Shown here: in pieces, positions 26,219 to 34,731 of the stretch
Layout of the letters: the number at the start of each line of letters is the position of its first letter
Numbering within the stretch: the stretch's first letter is position 1
Source of the DNA: Clostridia bacterium UC5.1-1D2
GTDB lineage: Bacteria > Bacillota > Clostridia > Lachnospirales > Lachnospiraceae
Length of the DNA: 64,000 bases
Direction: 5' to 3'
NCBI GenBank assembly: GCA_001304855.1
Contig: BBZN01000013.1
Location: 58,971-122,970 of the forward strand
Notes under the pieces: model-generated
Databases searched by the model: none
The model's input: the letters and a program-made list of their open reading frames with translations, nothing else
What the model was told of the DNA's origin: nothing
Made by a program: the position numbers and the translations under genes

Positions 26219-26976
26219 ATGAGACGGATTAAGCTTGTGGTGGCCTATGACGGCACCAACTATCACGGCTGGCAGCTTCAGCCCAACGGTACGACGATAG
26301 AAGCCGTACTGAATGAGAAACTGACTGAGCTTCTCAGAGAGCCAATTACGGTTATAGGAGCCAGCCGTACCGATTCCGGAGTGCACGCCCTGGGAAATGT
26401 GGCGGTTTTTGACACGGAAAACAGGATGCCCGGAGAGAAAATATGCCTTGCTTTGAACCAGCGCCTTCCTGAGGACATCCGTGTCCAGTCCTCAGAGGAG
26501 GTAGCGCTCCAGTGGCATCCCAGAAAATGTCCTTGCATAAAAACCTATGAATACAGGATACTGAACCGCAGAATTGAGATGCCGGTAAGCCGCCTGTACG
26601 CTTATTTCTGCTATTTTTCGCTGGATGTGGATAAAATGCAGGCAGCCGCCAGGTATCTGGAAGGCGAACACGACTTTAAAAGTTTTTGTAATGTGCGCAC
26701 CCAGGTGACGGATACAGTGAGGACCATATACAGCCTTACGGTTACCGGAAATCCGGGGATATGATCACCATCCGTGTAACAGGCAGCGGTTTCCTCTACA
26801 ATATGGTGCGCATACTGGCCGGAACCCTTCTGGATGTGGGAGCGGGCCGGCTGGAGCCGGAGGATATGGTTTCCATCCTGGCGGCCAGGGACCGGGCGGC
26901 GGCAGGGCCTACGGCGCCTGCCAAAGGCCTGTTTCTTGTGAAGATGGAATACAGGGATGCAAAGCCGGTCTTATAA
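26219..26976 (+). CDS. truA: tRNA pseudouridine synthase A (one frame break)
   Basis: Makes pseudouridine at positions 38-40 of the anticodon stem. The N-terminus MRRIKLVVAYDGTNYHGWQLQPNGTTIEAVL and the catalytic Asp in SRTDSGVHALGNV are clear. One G is missing near 26758: CCGGGGGATATG restores [32 protein letters not shown]. The end PTAPAKGLFLVKMEYRD is standard. Restored length is 252 residues. It shares the ECF transcript, the usual arrangement in clostridia. Confidence 0.92.
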
Positions 26977-27066
26977 GCGAGTTAACGCCCGCTTATGCAC
27001 CACTTTTCCCGCCGCCTGAACTGTTACAAATAATAACATTTTTTGCAAAAGATTCTCATAAAAACC

Positions 27067-27095
27067 TTGACATCCCTCCCTTCCTATTATATAAT
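27067..27095 (+). promoter_or_regulatory. Promoter for rplM-rpsI
   Basis: Exact consensus TTGACA (27067-27072), 17-bp spacer, TATAAT (27090-27095). Confidence 0.9.
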
Positions 27096-27101
27096 ATTTA
27101 A

Positions 27102-27245
27102 CTGTGACATTAGCAGAAAATGCTCATCCAAAGCCCCGGAGTGAGCATTTACAGATAAATACTTCTCATATTTATCATGCAAAAAAGCGGGCATCCGTTG
27201 GATGTCAGGTATATAACAAGATTGAGATTAACAGGAGGTTAACCA
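27102..27245 (+). promoter_or_regulatory. rplM leader with three hairpins (L13-leader position)
   Basis: The leader of about 145 nt contains AATGCTCA/TGAGCATT (27119-27149), GATAAATA/TATTTATC (27154-27176), and GGCATCC/GGATGTC near 27190-27206. In Firmicutes an L13-binding leader is known upstream of rplM. Position and the last hairpin fit that class, but identity is inferred. Confidence 0.6.
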
Positions 27246-27674
27246 ATGAAGAGTTTTATGGCTAGTCCAGCGACAATTGAAAGAAAATGGTATGTAGTAG
27301 ACGCTACAGGATATACATTAGGACGCTTATCTTCCGAGATTGCAAAGGTTTTAAGAGGAAAGAATAAGCCGACCTTTACACCACATATGGATTGCGGTGA
27401 TTACGTTATCGTAGTAAACGCAGACAAGGTAAAAGTTACCGGCAAGAAGTTAGATCAGAAGATTTACTACCATCACTCTGAGTACGTAGGCGGCATGAAA
27501 GAGACAACGCTTCGTGAGATGATGGCTAAGAAGCCTGAGAAAGTTGTAGAGTTAGCAGTTAAAGGTATGCTTCCAAAGGGACCTCTGGGAAGAAGCATGT
27601 TCGATAAGCTTCATGTATATGCAGGCCCAGACCATGAGCAGGCAGCACAGAAACCAGAAGTTTTAACATTTTAA
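27246..27674 (+). CDS. rplM: 50S ribosomal protein L13
   Basis: uL13 is an early assembly protein. Intact 142 residues: [66 protein letters not shown], and [34 protein letters not shown] at the end. ACAGGAGG precedes the start. A structured leader and a consensus promoter drive it together with rpsI. Confidence 0.97.
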   Translation: MKSFMASPATIERKWYVVDATGYTLGRLSSEIAKVLRGKNKPTFTPHMDCGDYVIVVNADKVKVTGKKLDQKIYYHHSEYVGGMKETTLREMMAKKPEKVVELAVKGMLPKGPLGRSMFDKLHVYAGPDHEQAAQKPEVLTF

Positions 27675-27698
27675 TGAGGATTGGAGGAAGAAAGTATC

Positions 27699-28091
27699 AT
27701 GGCTAACGCAAAATTTTACGGAACAGGCAGAAGGAAAAAATCCATCGCCAGAGTATATTTAGTACCGGGAACCGGCAAAATCACCATCAACAAGAGAGAT
27801 ATTGACGAATATCTTGGTCTTGAAACTTTAAAGTTAATCGTTCGTCAGCCCTTAGTAGCAACTGAGTCAACTGACAAGTTCGATGTACAGGTTAACGTTC
27901 GCGGCGGCGGCACTACCGGACAGGCAGGCGCTATCCGTCACGGCATCTCCAGAGCTCTTCTTCAGGCGGACGCTGATTTCAGACCGGTTCTGAAAAAAGC
28001 AGGGTTCTTAACCAGAGACCCAAGAATGAAAGAGAGAAAGAAGTACGGCTTAAAGGCAGCCCGTCGTGCTCCACAGTTCTCAAAGCGATAA
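27699..28091 (+). CDS. rpsI: 30S ribosomal protein S9
   Basis: uS9 reaches the P-site tRNA with its C-terminal tail. ATG 27699 follows GGAGGAAG and gives [38 protein letters not shown]; an upstream in-frame ATG at 27681 lies before the ribosome binding site and is rejected. The tail [24 protein letters not shown] ends in the invariant Lys-Arg. 130 residues, intact. Confidence 0.97.
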   Translation: MANAKFYGTGRRKKSIARVYLVPGTGKITINKRDIDEYLGLETLKLIVRQPLVATESTDKFDVQVNVRGGGTTGQAGAIRHGISRALLQADADFRPVLKKAGFLTRDPRMKERKKYGLKAARRAPQFSKR

Positions 28092-28115
28092 GAATTGCAT
28101 ATTTTATTGCATGGA

Positions 28116-28149
28116 AAGTCCGCAAGTATCATGCTTGTGGGCTTTTTTT
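28116..28149 (+). terminator. Terminator of rplM-rpsI
   Basis: AAGTCCGCAAG (28116-28126) pairs with CTTGTGGGCTT (28134-28144) with two G-U, followed by a run of T. Confidence 0.85.
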
Positions 28150-28440
28150 AATATAAGAATTATGGTACACTTATATCGAGAAGAATATATATGTAAACGT
28201 AACACGCTTTGGGCAACAGTGGCTGTGAATTGTCAAAGGATGGGAAACCATTGAACCGAATCAATCCCTTCGTTTAAAAGTGAGTTGAGAGTACATGTCT
28301 CCAATGCTCGAGAAAGAGGTGTTTCGTCCGTTAAAAGACATCACTGTTTTAGAGATATATGTAGGGTGATGAATGATACTCCCGCATGGGATATGGGAAG
28401 TCAGGGCCTGGAGCATACGATTCCGGGACTTTTTGTTTTA
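28150..28440 (+). ncRNA. Candidate structured non-coding RNA or leader
   Basis: This stretch of about 290 nt between the rpsI terminator and the next gene has no credible ORF but several stems: GGG..ATTGA/TCAAT..CCC near 28240-28267, GGTGTTT/AGACATC near 28318-28345, and TCCC-GCAT-GGGA near 28380. It ends in a terminator-like hairpin (CCTGGA/TCCGGG, 28399-28430) followed by TTTTTGTTTT. I could not match it to SRP RNA, tmRNA, RNase P, T-box or c-di-GMP patterns. It may be a small RNA or an attenuated leader of the gene at 28518. Confidence 0.4.
28399..28440 (+). terminator. Terminator closing the candidate ncRNA
   Basis: AGT (28399-28401) and CCTGGA (28407-28412) pair with TCCGGG...ACT (28422-28430) with a bulge, followed by TTTTTGTTTT. 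Confidence 0.5.
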
Positions 28441-28517
28441 AGGCCCACTATTCGGACTGCTTGAGGGTGGGGAGCTAAGTATCACAGAGGCGTGGATAAT
28501 CTGATTTCGGAGGACAT

Positions 28518-29154
28518 ATGAAAAAAAGAGTAAAAATAAAATATATTGCGCTGGCGTTGATAATTGGGGCGGCCGCAGTCTGTCTCTGGGCCGGTCTGCG
28601 GACAAGGGGCAGCGTAAAGGTGAGAGCAGACAGGGACACCCCCGCTGCGGAGGCGATTCTTTACCGCCAGGACGACCCCAGGTGGGCCGGTGATACCCTT
28701 GGCGGCTCCTCCTTTACGATGAAATCCTCCGGATGTCTGACTACCTGTATCTCCAGCCTTCTGTCTTTGCAGGGGGTGGGCTCCTCTGACCGCAAAGGGG
28801 ACGCTCCGGGAGCCTCAACCGCTATTTTTCGGAACAACAGTCTACGACGGCGAGGGAAACATCCGCTGGGAGCCGCTTATGCAGGCTTTGGGCGTGGGGG
28901 CTGTGAGAAAGGCTGCCGGAGAGATGGAGCCGGGGGAGCTGGAGGAACTGCTGGCACAGGGGGTGTATCCCATTGTGCGGGTGAGGATGGGAGGTCTTGG
29001 AAGCTTTCATTATGTGTTGGTAGTCAGAAGCGGAGGGGGAGAATTCTGGTGTATGGATCCGCTGAACCAAAAAGAGGAGCTGGTACCTCTGTCGGATTTT
29101 GGAAACCGCATTTATGGAGTCAGATATCTTTTAGATGAACAGGAACAGAGATAG
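28518..29154 (+). CDS. Membrane-anchored C39-like cysteine peptidase domain protein (two frame breaks)
   Basis: A short exported or membrane-anchored protein. After a basic start and one hydrophobic segment (YIALALIIGAAAVCLWAGL) comes the peptidase C39-like block YRQDDPRWAGDTLG...SSGCLTTCISSLLSLQG, with the putative catalytic Cys. A His follows in GGLGSFHYVLVV, then Asp in CMDPLNQKEELVPLSDF. Two single bases are missing near 28812 and 28840; corrected, the middle reads GSLNRYFSEQQVYDGEGNIRWEPLMQALGVG. Length is about 212 residues. ATG 28518 follows CGGAGGA. The substrate is unknown; possibly cell-wall or peptide processing. Confidence 0.7.
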
Positions 29155-29160
29155 CGGCAA

Positions 29161-29203
29161 AACTCCCTGCAGACCGGGTGACTGTGGCCTGCAGGGAGTT
29201 TTT
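29161..29203. terminator. Terminator between convergent genes
   Basis: AACTCCCTGCAG (29161-29172) pairs perfectly with CTGCAGGGAGTT (29189-29200), followed by TTTTTG. The A-rich flank on the other side makes it plausible in both directions. Confidence 0.85.
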
Positions 29204-29227
29204 GTTGTGTGTGATGCTGCAATTCTA

Positions 29228-29680
29228 TTAACGTACCCCGAATTTGACGCCGCGTTTTAAGGTGCCGTTGCTGTTCCACTCTGTATAGACATATGGCCCG
29301 CCGTCGGTGGTTCCGTTCTCGGTAAATGTGTGGGTCTTTCCGTTGTAGCTGATATTACCGGTCAGCAGCTTGCAGTTGCCGTCCATGTAGTAGACGTTGC
29401 CGTTGATTTTCATAATACCGGCCTGAAGCTCTCCAGTGTCGGAGGCAAAGTACCAGTTGCCGTCCTTCTGTATCCATCCGGTCCGCATAATCTGATCGGA
29501 ACCAAAGAAGAACCAGTTATTCTTGTAGTTTACCCAGTTGTTGGTGCAGTAGTCTCCGGAACCCCACTGGTATTTAACGCCCTGGGATGTGTTTACGAAG
29601 CCTGCGGCAAATGACGTCATGGCCGAGCCTGCAATCAGAGCCAGGGTCAGGGCTGACATTGCAAAATATTTCTTTCTCAT
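29228..29680 (-). CDS. Small secreted cell-wall-binding repeat protein
   Basis: A 150-residue exported protein with signal peptide MRKKYFAMSALTLALIAGSAMTSFAAG, then about four degenerate cell-wall-binding repeats (NNWFFFGSDQIMRTGW, GNWYFASDTGELQAG, VYYMDGNCKLLTGN) and the tail YTEWNSNGTLKRGVKFGVR. AAGGAGGG stands before the ATG at 29680. No enzymatic domain is present. It is the third protein of this class in 27 kb. Upstream is a promoter with a 19-bp spacer and a dyad, suggesting a MerR-type activator. Confidence 0.8.
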   Translation of the reverse strand: MRKKYFAMSALTLALIAGSAMTSFAAGFVNTSQGVKYQWGSGDYCTNNWVNYKNNWFFFGSDQIMRTGWIQKDGNWYFASDTGELQAGIMKINGNVYYMDGNCKLLTGNISYNGKTHTFTENGTTDGGPYVYTEWNSNGTLKRGVKFGVR

Positions 29681-29729
29681 AAGAAGTTCCCTCCTTGCGG
29701 TATCTATTAATGTATTTTTTGATAACTGG

Positions 29730-29760
29730 AGTTTACACCATGGAGCGGCTCCAAGGTCAA
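29730..29760 (-). promoter_or_regulatory. MerR-type promoter with 19-bp spacer and dyad
   Basis: On the minus strand TTGACC (29755-29760) and TAAACT (29730-29735) are 19 bp apart. The spacer is centred on an inverted repeat GGAGC-C-GCTCC that extends, with one mismatch, to ten base pairs. Over-long spacers carrying a dyad are the hallmark of MerR-family activated promoters. Confidence 0.55.
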
Positions 29761-29818
29761 TACAGTTAATATATTCGTAAGGAAAATGGAATATTTTTGA
29801 AAAAGGAATGTTTTATGG

Positions 29819-30548
29819 TCAGATCCATCCTCCGTCCAGACCGATTATCTGGCCTGTAAGGTAAGATTCCTTATATCCCAGATGATAGACCAGATCGGCC
29901 ACCTCCTCGGCCTTCCCCAGCCTTCCTGTGGGGATTTCGTCTACGAGGGCGATGAGCTCATCCTCTTCCATCCACTGATTCATCTCTGTGTCGATAGCTC
30001 CGCAGGCCACAGCGTTGACCTGTATGTTGCTGGGAGCCAGTTCTTTAGCCAGGGCCCTGGTCAGGGCGTTGACGCCGCCCTTGGCAGCTGAATAGGCAGC
30101 CTCGCAGGAAGCGCCCACTACGCCCCACACAGAGGAAATATTGATGATTTTCCCCTGTTTCTGCTGAAGCATATAGGGGATGGACAGTTTGCAGCAGTTA
30201 AAGACGGAGGTAAGATTGGTGTGGAGCATTTTCTCCCAGTCGGAAGCGGACATATCCTGAAGGAGACCAATATAGGAAATGCCTGCATTGTTAACCAGAA
30301 CATCCACGCCTCCGAATTGTTTCTTGATTTTACCGAACAGTTCCTCACAGCAGGCGATATCTCCCATGTCGCCCTTGTAGGCCAGACAGGGGACCTGGAA
30401 GGACTCGATCTCTTTCATGGTCTGGAGAAGCTGATCTTCCCGGCGGACGCAGCTGATGGCGACGTTGTAGCCCTTTTTGCAAATTTTACTGCGATTGCTT
30501 TCCCTATTCCTCTGGAGCTCCGGTGACTAAAACTGTTTTACGTGGCAT
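29819..30548 (-). CDS. Short-chain dehydrogenase/reductase, FabG-like (two frame breaks)
   Basis: An NAD(P)H-dependent SDR of 243 residues after correction. ATG at 30548 (MPRKTVLVTGA) follows AAAGGA. Two bases are missing in the first 100 nt; corrected, the cofactor motif is TGASRGIGKAIAVKFAKKGYNV. Further motifs are NNAG (VLVNNAGISYIG), the active-site Ser in INISSVWG and YxxxK in YSAAKGG, and the end GQIIGLDGGWI. It resembles 3-oxoacyl-ACP reductases. It stands alone rather than in a fatty-acid operon, so the substrate is uncertain. Confidence 0.85.
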
Positions 30549-30755
30549 AAACACACATCCTTTCTGTAACACACTATAATACGGATTTGCATAGGATCCT
30601 ATGGCTGGAGTATCCGGCAGCGCGGCCTTCACATAATGCCGGTCTGTGACAAGGAGCGGCGCACTGCCGAAGGAGAGCAATTTCCAGACATACTCTAAGA
30701 ACCATTGATGCAGTATTAGTTTACCACAACAATAAAAGAATTGTAAGAAATTGAA

Positions 30756-30785
30756 TTGTAATAAGTGAATTATCTGTGATATAAT
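30756..30785 (+). promoter_or_regulatory. Extended -10 promoter for the flavoprotein gene
   Basis: TTGTAA (30756-30761), 18-bp spacer, TATAAT (30780-30785) preceded by TG at 30777-30778, an extended -10. Confidence 0.7.
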
Positions 30786-30846
30786 TAGTACAAATCGGTT
30801 AAAATGTAATAAAAGTGACGGTATTTATAAGAAAGAGGTGGATATC

Positions 30847-31770
30847 ATGGCAGATATGTATGATTTAATTATAATTGGCTCAGGGCCTGCGGGATTGGCG
30901 GCAGCAGTTTACGCTCAGAGAGCGAGGCTGCACACGTTGGTTATTGAGAAGGCCATGGTCAGCGGCGGTCAGGTGCTGACTACTTATGAGGTGGATAATT
31001 ATCCGGATTACCGGGTATTGGGGGTTATGACCTGGGCCTTAAGTTCAGAGAGCACGCAGACGGACTGGGAGCCGAGTTTGCGGAGGATGATGTCCTCAGG
31101 ATCGAAGATGAGGGAAAAGGCGGCGTAAAACGCGTGGTGTGCGCCAATGAGACTTATGAGGCCAGAGCGCTGATTATTGCCACCGGAGCAGTCCACAGAA
31201 AATTGGGAGTTCCCGGTGAGGAGGAACTGGCCGGAGCCGGAGTTTCCTACTGCGCCACCTGTGACGGAGCATTTTTCCGCAATAAAGTGACGGCTGGTGG
31301 TAGGCGGAGGCGATGTGGCTGTGGAGGACGCCATCTTCCTGTCCAGGATGTGCAGGAAGGTATATCTGATCCACAGAAGGGATGAGCTGAGGGCTGCCAA
31401 GAGCCTCCAGGAAAGCCTTCTGTCCAAGGAAAATGTGGAGGTAATCTGGGACACGGTTCCGGACAGGATTAACGGAGACGGCGTGGTCCAAAGCCTTACG
31501 TTGTCCAATAAAAAGACGGGAGAGAAGCGGGAGCTGGAGATAAACGGAGTGTTTATCGCAGTAGGTATTTCTCCTGAGAGCAGCGCATTTGACGGGATTG
31601 TAGAGATGGATCACGGATATATTAAGGCCGGCGAGGATGGAGTGACATCTGCTCCCGGCATTTTCGCGGCCGGTGATGTGAGGACGAAACCCCTGCGCCA
31701 GATTATAACGGCAGCGGCAGACGGAGCCAATGCAGTGACCAGTGTAGAGCGGTATCTGGTTGAGAATTAG
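30847..31770 (+). CDS. trxB: Thioredoxin-reductase-like flavoprotein (two frame breaks)
   Basis: FAD- and NAD(P)H-dependent disulfide reductase, about 307 residues. It starts MADMYDLIIIGSGPAGLAAAVYAQRARL with the FAD dinucleotide motif. The redox pair is in SYCATCDGAFF, and the NADPH motif in VVGGGDVAVEDAIFLS. The FAD-contacting end is GIFAAGDVRTKPLRQIITAAADGANAV. One G is missing near 31010 (corrected NYPGLPGIGGYDLGLKF) and one G is extra near 31291, where correction gives VTAVVGGGD. No thioredoxin gene is adjacent, so it could also be a related low-molecular-thiol or ferredoxin-type reductase. Confidence 0.85.
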
Positions 31771-31785
31771 GGGGTCGGTATTCAG

Positions 31786-33254
31786 ATGAAGAACTGGAAG
31801 AAGATACTGGTAGTAAGCGGAGCTGTAAGCTGCGCTTTTGCCCTGCCTGCCTTTGCCTCCACCAACCTGGAGACAGGATCGTCGCTGGCAGGAATTTCCG
31901 TGGCTCTGAATAACTACTATGCAGGAACTACGGAGCCGGAGAAAAAACTGGCTGAGTCATATTCGGAGATACAGGCTTCGGCTTCATCAGGCAGCAAGGG
32001 TACAAGGGCTGCGGATTCCGGTTCAGGCGGGGCAGGCCAGGAGACAAAAGCCGCCGAAGCTCCTAAGGAGACTACAGCAGCCAAGCCTAAGTCATCTGCA
32101 TATGACAGCGTAGCCGTTTCAAAAGTAAACGGTTCCGTCAATATCCGCAGGGAAGCCAATACCACCAGCGACGTGACAGGAAAGATCTATAATGACTGTG
32201 CCGCCACTATCCTGGGAGCTGTGGACGGAGAAGGAGGCAAATGGTACAAGATACAGTCCGGTTCCGTGACCGGTTACATAAAGGCGGAGTATTTTGTTAC
32301 AGGCCAGGAGGCTGAATCTAAGCTTGCCCAGACTGGAACCACTTATGGAACCATAGTGGATACCCCCAGTCTCCGGCTGAGGGAGACGCCAGATCTGACG
32401 GGAAAAACCCTGACGCTGCTGTCGGAGGGAGCCCACTATGTGGTTACGGGGAAGGAAGGAAATTTCTATAAGGTAGCAGTTGACTCCGATCTGGAGGGCT
32501 ATGTGTTTGAAGATTATATGAAAACCAGCGTGGAGTTTAAAGAAGCTGTTTCTGTGGAGGAGGAGAAGGCCCAGGCAGCGGAGGAGGCCAAGCGCAAGGA
32601 GGAGGCTGAGAAGGCCCTGAAAGCCCTGGAGGAGGCCAAGGAGAAGGAAGAGGCCAAGAAGACCACGGCTGCCTCCACCAAGGCCCAGGAGACTACCACA
32701 AAGGCTTCTGAGAGCAAGAAGGAGGAGACGAAAAACCCACAGAGAGTGCGGTTGGCACCATCGCCGTAAATCCGGAGGATGGGAAAGACGCCACAGTGGC
32801 GGCTCCTACTACGGAAAAGGCAAGGGAGACAACTGTGAGCCAGGGCCCCGGCGGTTCCTCGGGTCCGGGCAGTTCTTCCCCTGAAGTGGCCTCGGCCACC
32901 CGTAATGCAGTTGTGGCTTACGCGAAGCAATTTTTGGGCAATGCCTATGTATATGGCGGGACAAGCCTTACAGACGGCGCCGACTGCTCCGGATTTACCA
33001 TGAGCGTTTTCTCTCATTTTGGCATCAGCACAGGCAGAAGTTCCAGGGACCAGGCGGCCAAGGGAAGGGAGATTCCTGTGAGCGACGTGAAGCCGGGAGA
33101 TTTGCTCTTCTACGCAAGCGGCAATTATATTAACCATGTGGCCCTCTATATTGGCGGCGGGCAGGTTATCCACTCCAGCACACCGGCCACGGGTATCTGC
33201 ATCACATCGGCCAATTACAGAACACCCTGTAAGGCGGTATCCTTCCTGGATTAA
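31786..33254 (+). CDS. Secreted SH3-NlpC/P60 peptidoglycan hydrolase (one frame break)
   Basis: A cell-wall endopeptidase that probably cuts within peptide stems. In order it has a signal peptide (MKNWKKILVVSGAVSCAFALPAFAS), a Ser/Ala-rich stretch and SH3b domain 1 (VNGSVNIRREANTTSDVTG...WYKIQSG). SH3b domain 2 follows (DTPSLRLRETPDLTGKTLTLL), then a long Glu/Ala/Lys-rich coiled linker. The NlpC/P60 domain has the catalytic Cys in DGADCSGF, His in NYINHVALYIGGG, and a third polar residue in VIHSS. One A is missing near 32732 (six expected); the linker then continues KKPTESAVGTIAVNP. Restored length is 489 residues. The start codon has only a G-rich upstream region. Confidence 0.9.
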
Positions 33255-33293
33255 GGAATACTTAAATGTAAAAAGCAATAGCGCTACATAATA

Positions 33294-33327
33294 CAAGACC
33301 TGCACCCGAATCCGGGTGCAGGTCTTG
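33294..33327. terminator. Strong bidirectional terminator
   Basis: A 15-bp perfect stem (33294-33308 with 33313-33327, arms starting CAAGACCTGCACCCG) with an AATC loop separates the NlpC gene and the convergent hpf. A weak T-tract (ACTTTTAT) follows on the plus strand. Confidence 0.8.
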
Positions 33328-33347
33328 TCCACTTTTATACCGATTAA

Positions 33348-33877
33348 TCAGAATTCCGGTTCAATAAGTCCGTAGGTGCCGTTTTGCGCTTATATACCAC
33401 ATTAACCTGATCCGTATCTGCATTTAAGAATACGTAGAAGCTGTGTCCAAGCATCTCCATCTGCAGGCAGGCTTCCTCGGGAACGGTTGGCTTGATGGCG
33501 AACTTCTTGGATTTTACAATCTGAATCTCGTCGTCCTGGTAATCATCTTCCTCCTCGATGAAGGCCTGGGAGAAGGAGATAGCAGCTTGTTTCTTGTCGA
33601 TAAGTTTCTTTCTATATCTTCTGATCTGACGCTCGATTACCTCCTCCACCAGATCGATGGATACATACATATCGGTACTGGATTCCTCCGCACGAATGGT
33701 GCTGCCCTTTACGGGGATTGTAACTTCGATCTTCTGTCTGTCTTTCTGCGCGCTGAGCGCTACAATTACTTCGGTGTCCGGAGTGAAGAAGTGTTCCAGC
33801 TTGCCGATCTTCTTTTCAACGGCAGCCTTCAAACCTGGAGTTACCTCAATATTTCTTCCTGTTATGGTATAACGCAT
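33348..33877 (-). CDS. hpf: Ribosome hibernation promoting factor, long form (one frame break)
   Basis: Long HPF joins two 70S ribosomes into inactive 100S dimers in stationary phase. The start is ATG 33877 behind AAAAGGAGC (MRYTITGRNIEVTPGLKAAVEKKIGKLEHFF). The N-terminal domain binds the decoding region; the C-terminal dimerisation domain is EIQIVKSKKFAIKPTVPEEACLQMEMLGHSFYVFLNADTDQVNVVYKRK. One A is missing near 33375. With it the protein ends NGTYGLIEPEF at 33348 instead of an odd TAPTDLL tail. Restored length is 176 residues. Confidence 0.92.
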
Positions 33878-33908
33878 ATCATCAGCTCCTTTTTTTTGAG
33901 ATAGTGAC

Positions 33909-33937
33909 ATTATATCATATTTATTGTAAAATTACAA
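33909..33937 (-). promoter_or_regulatory. hpf promoter
   Basis: On the minus strand TTGTAA (33932-33937), 17-bp spacer, TATAAT (33909-33914), about 30 nt before the hpf start codon. Confidence 0.75.
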
Positions 33938-34154
33938 TCAAAACCCACAAATTGCCGAACAATTTATCTTAATTTTTTATAAAAAACATCTTCATTTGTT
34001 TTAAGGTCTGATTGCATTATCAATAAAAATGCTTCTGAAATGTCAAGAGATATTCTTGTATTTTATCCTGAAATATGAAAGTTTATCAGAAGTGTACAAA
34101 AATAAAAATTTTTATGAAACCCAGGTAAAGATTTTAAGATTAGGGTTATAAACC

Positions 34155-34269
34155 TGTGGATAATGTGGATAAGTCAGTGTATAACTACTTTTTGCCTTAA
34201 AATGGACAAACTGCGATGTGGATAACTTTGGGGGTAATGTGTATAAACTTCTGGGGATAATGTGGACAG
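34155..34269 (+). promoter_or_regulatory. Cluster of DnaA boxes (three perfect, several near-matches)
   Basis: Perfect TGTGGATAA 9-mers stand at 34155-34163, 34164-34172 (directly adjacent) and 34217-34225. One-mismatch copies are TGTGTATAA at 34238-34246 and TGGGGATAA at 34252-34260. Two-mismatch copies are at 34176-34184 and 34261-34269. All point the same way. An AT-rich stretch (about 33880-34135) flanks them. No dnaA or dnaN is nearby, so this resembles a DnaA-titration or regulatory cluster rather than the chromosomal origin. Confidence 0.7.
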
Positions 34270-34387
34270 GTACAAAATCGAACACATTTTTTGTGCAATG
34301 TGCTTGGTTGACCATAAGTGGGAGAATCCCCCGCAGTTTTGCATACCATTTTACCCTTTCGGCTATACTATCCTGGAGGTGATAACG

Positions 34388-34543
34388 ATGGAGCAGAGAC
34401 AGCAGAATTACACCAAAGAGTTTGAGGAACAGGCGAAGAAAGTGGAAACCTTCAATCCCCATTGGAATAAGGGGGAGTTTTTGGGGCCCAACACCTTGAG
34501 GCAGGAAAAGAAAACAAACAAATACGGGGAAGAGGAGTCTTAG
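34388..34543 (+). CDS. Small hypothetical protein of 51 residues
   Basis: MEQRQQNYTKEFEEQAKKVE at the start and KKTNKYGEEES at the end; charged and without cysteines or membrane segments. A good ribosome binding site (CTGGAGGTGATAACG) precedes the ATG, and TATACT lies at a plausible -10 position near 34365. Its stop codon falls inside a terminator hairpin. I do not recognise the family. It lies between the DnaA-box cluster and secA. Confidence 0.6.
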   Translation: MEQRQQNYTKEFEEQAKKVETFNPHWNKGEFLGPNTLRQEKKTNKYGEEES

Positions 34544-34556
34544 GGCTTCTCTTTTT
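34531..34556 (+). terminator. Terminator overlapping the stop of the 51-residue gene
   Basis: AGAGGAGTC (34531-34539) pairs with GGCTTCTCT (34544-34552) with two G-U around TTAG, then TTTTT. The TAG stop (34541-34543) is in the loop. Confidence 0.7.
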
Positions 34557-34696
34557 CTATGCGTTCAAAGCCGGATTGGATTGAGAGACTTTAAGAAAGG
34601 GCCGATCCCGTGAACTGTAAAAACGCCGCAAATATTGGGAAAAATGCTGTAAAACCGTTGTTTTCATGGACAAAATGTTAATTTTTTATTAACCCG

Positions 34697-34725
34697 TTGA
34701 ATTAATCGCCCCTAAGTGCTACAAT
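34697..34725 (+). promoter_or_regulatory. secA promoter
   Basis: TTGAAT (34697-34702), 17-bp spacer, TACAAT (34720-34725), giving a leader of about 170 nt. Confidence 0.75.
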
Positions 34726-34731
34726 AAGTAG

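Noticed and set aside
28250..28440. T-box riboswitch
   Set aside because: AGGGTG appears near 28364, but the rest of the T-box core sequence and an aminoacyl-tRNA or amino-acid gene downstream are missing.
34155..34269. Chromosomal origin of replication
   Set aside because: DnaA boxes are present, but dnaA, dnaN, recF, rpmH and gyr genes are absent, so oriC is not supported by the context.
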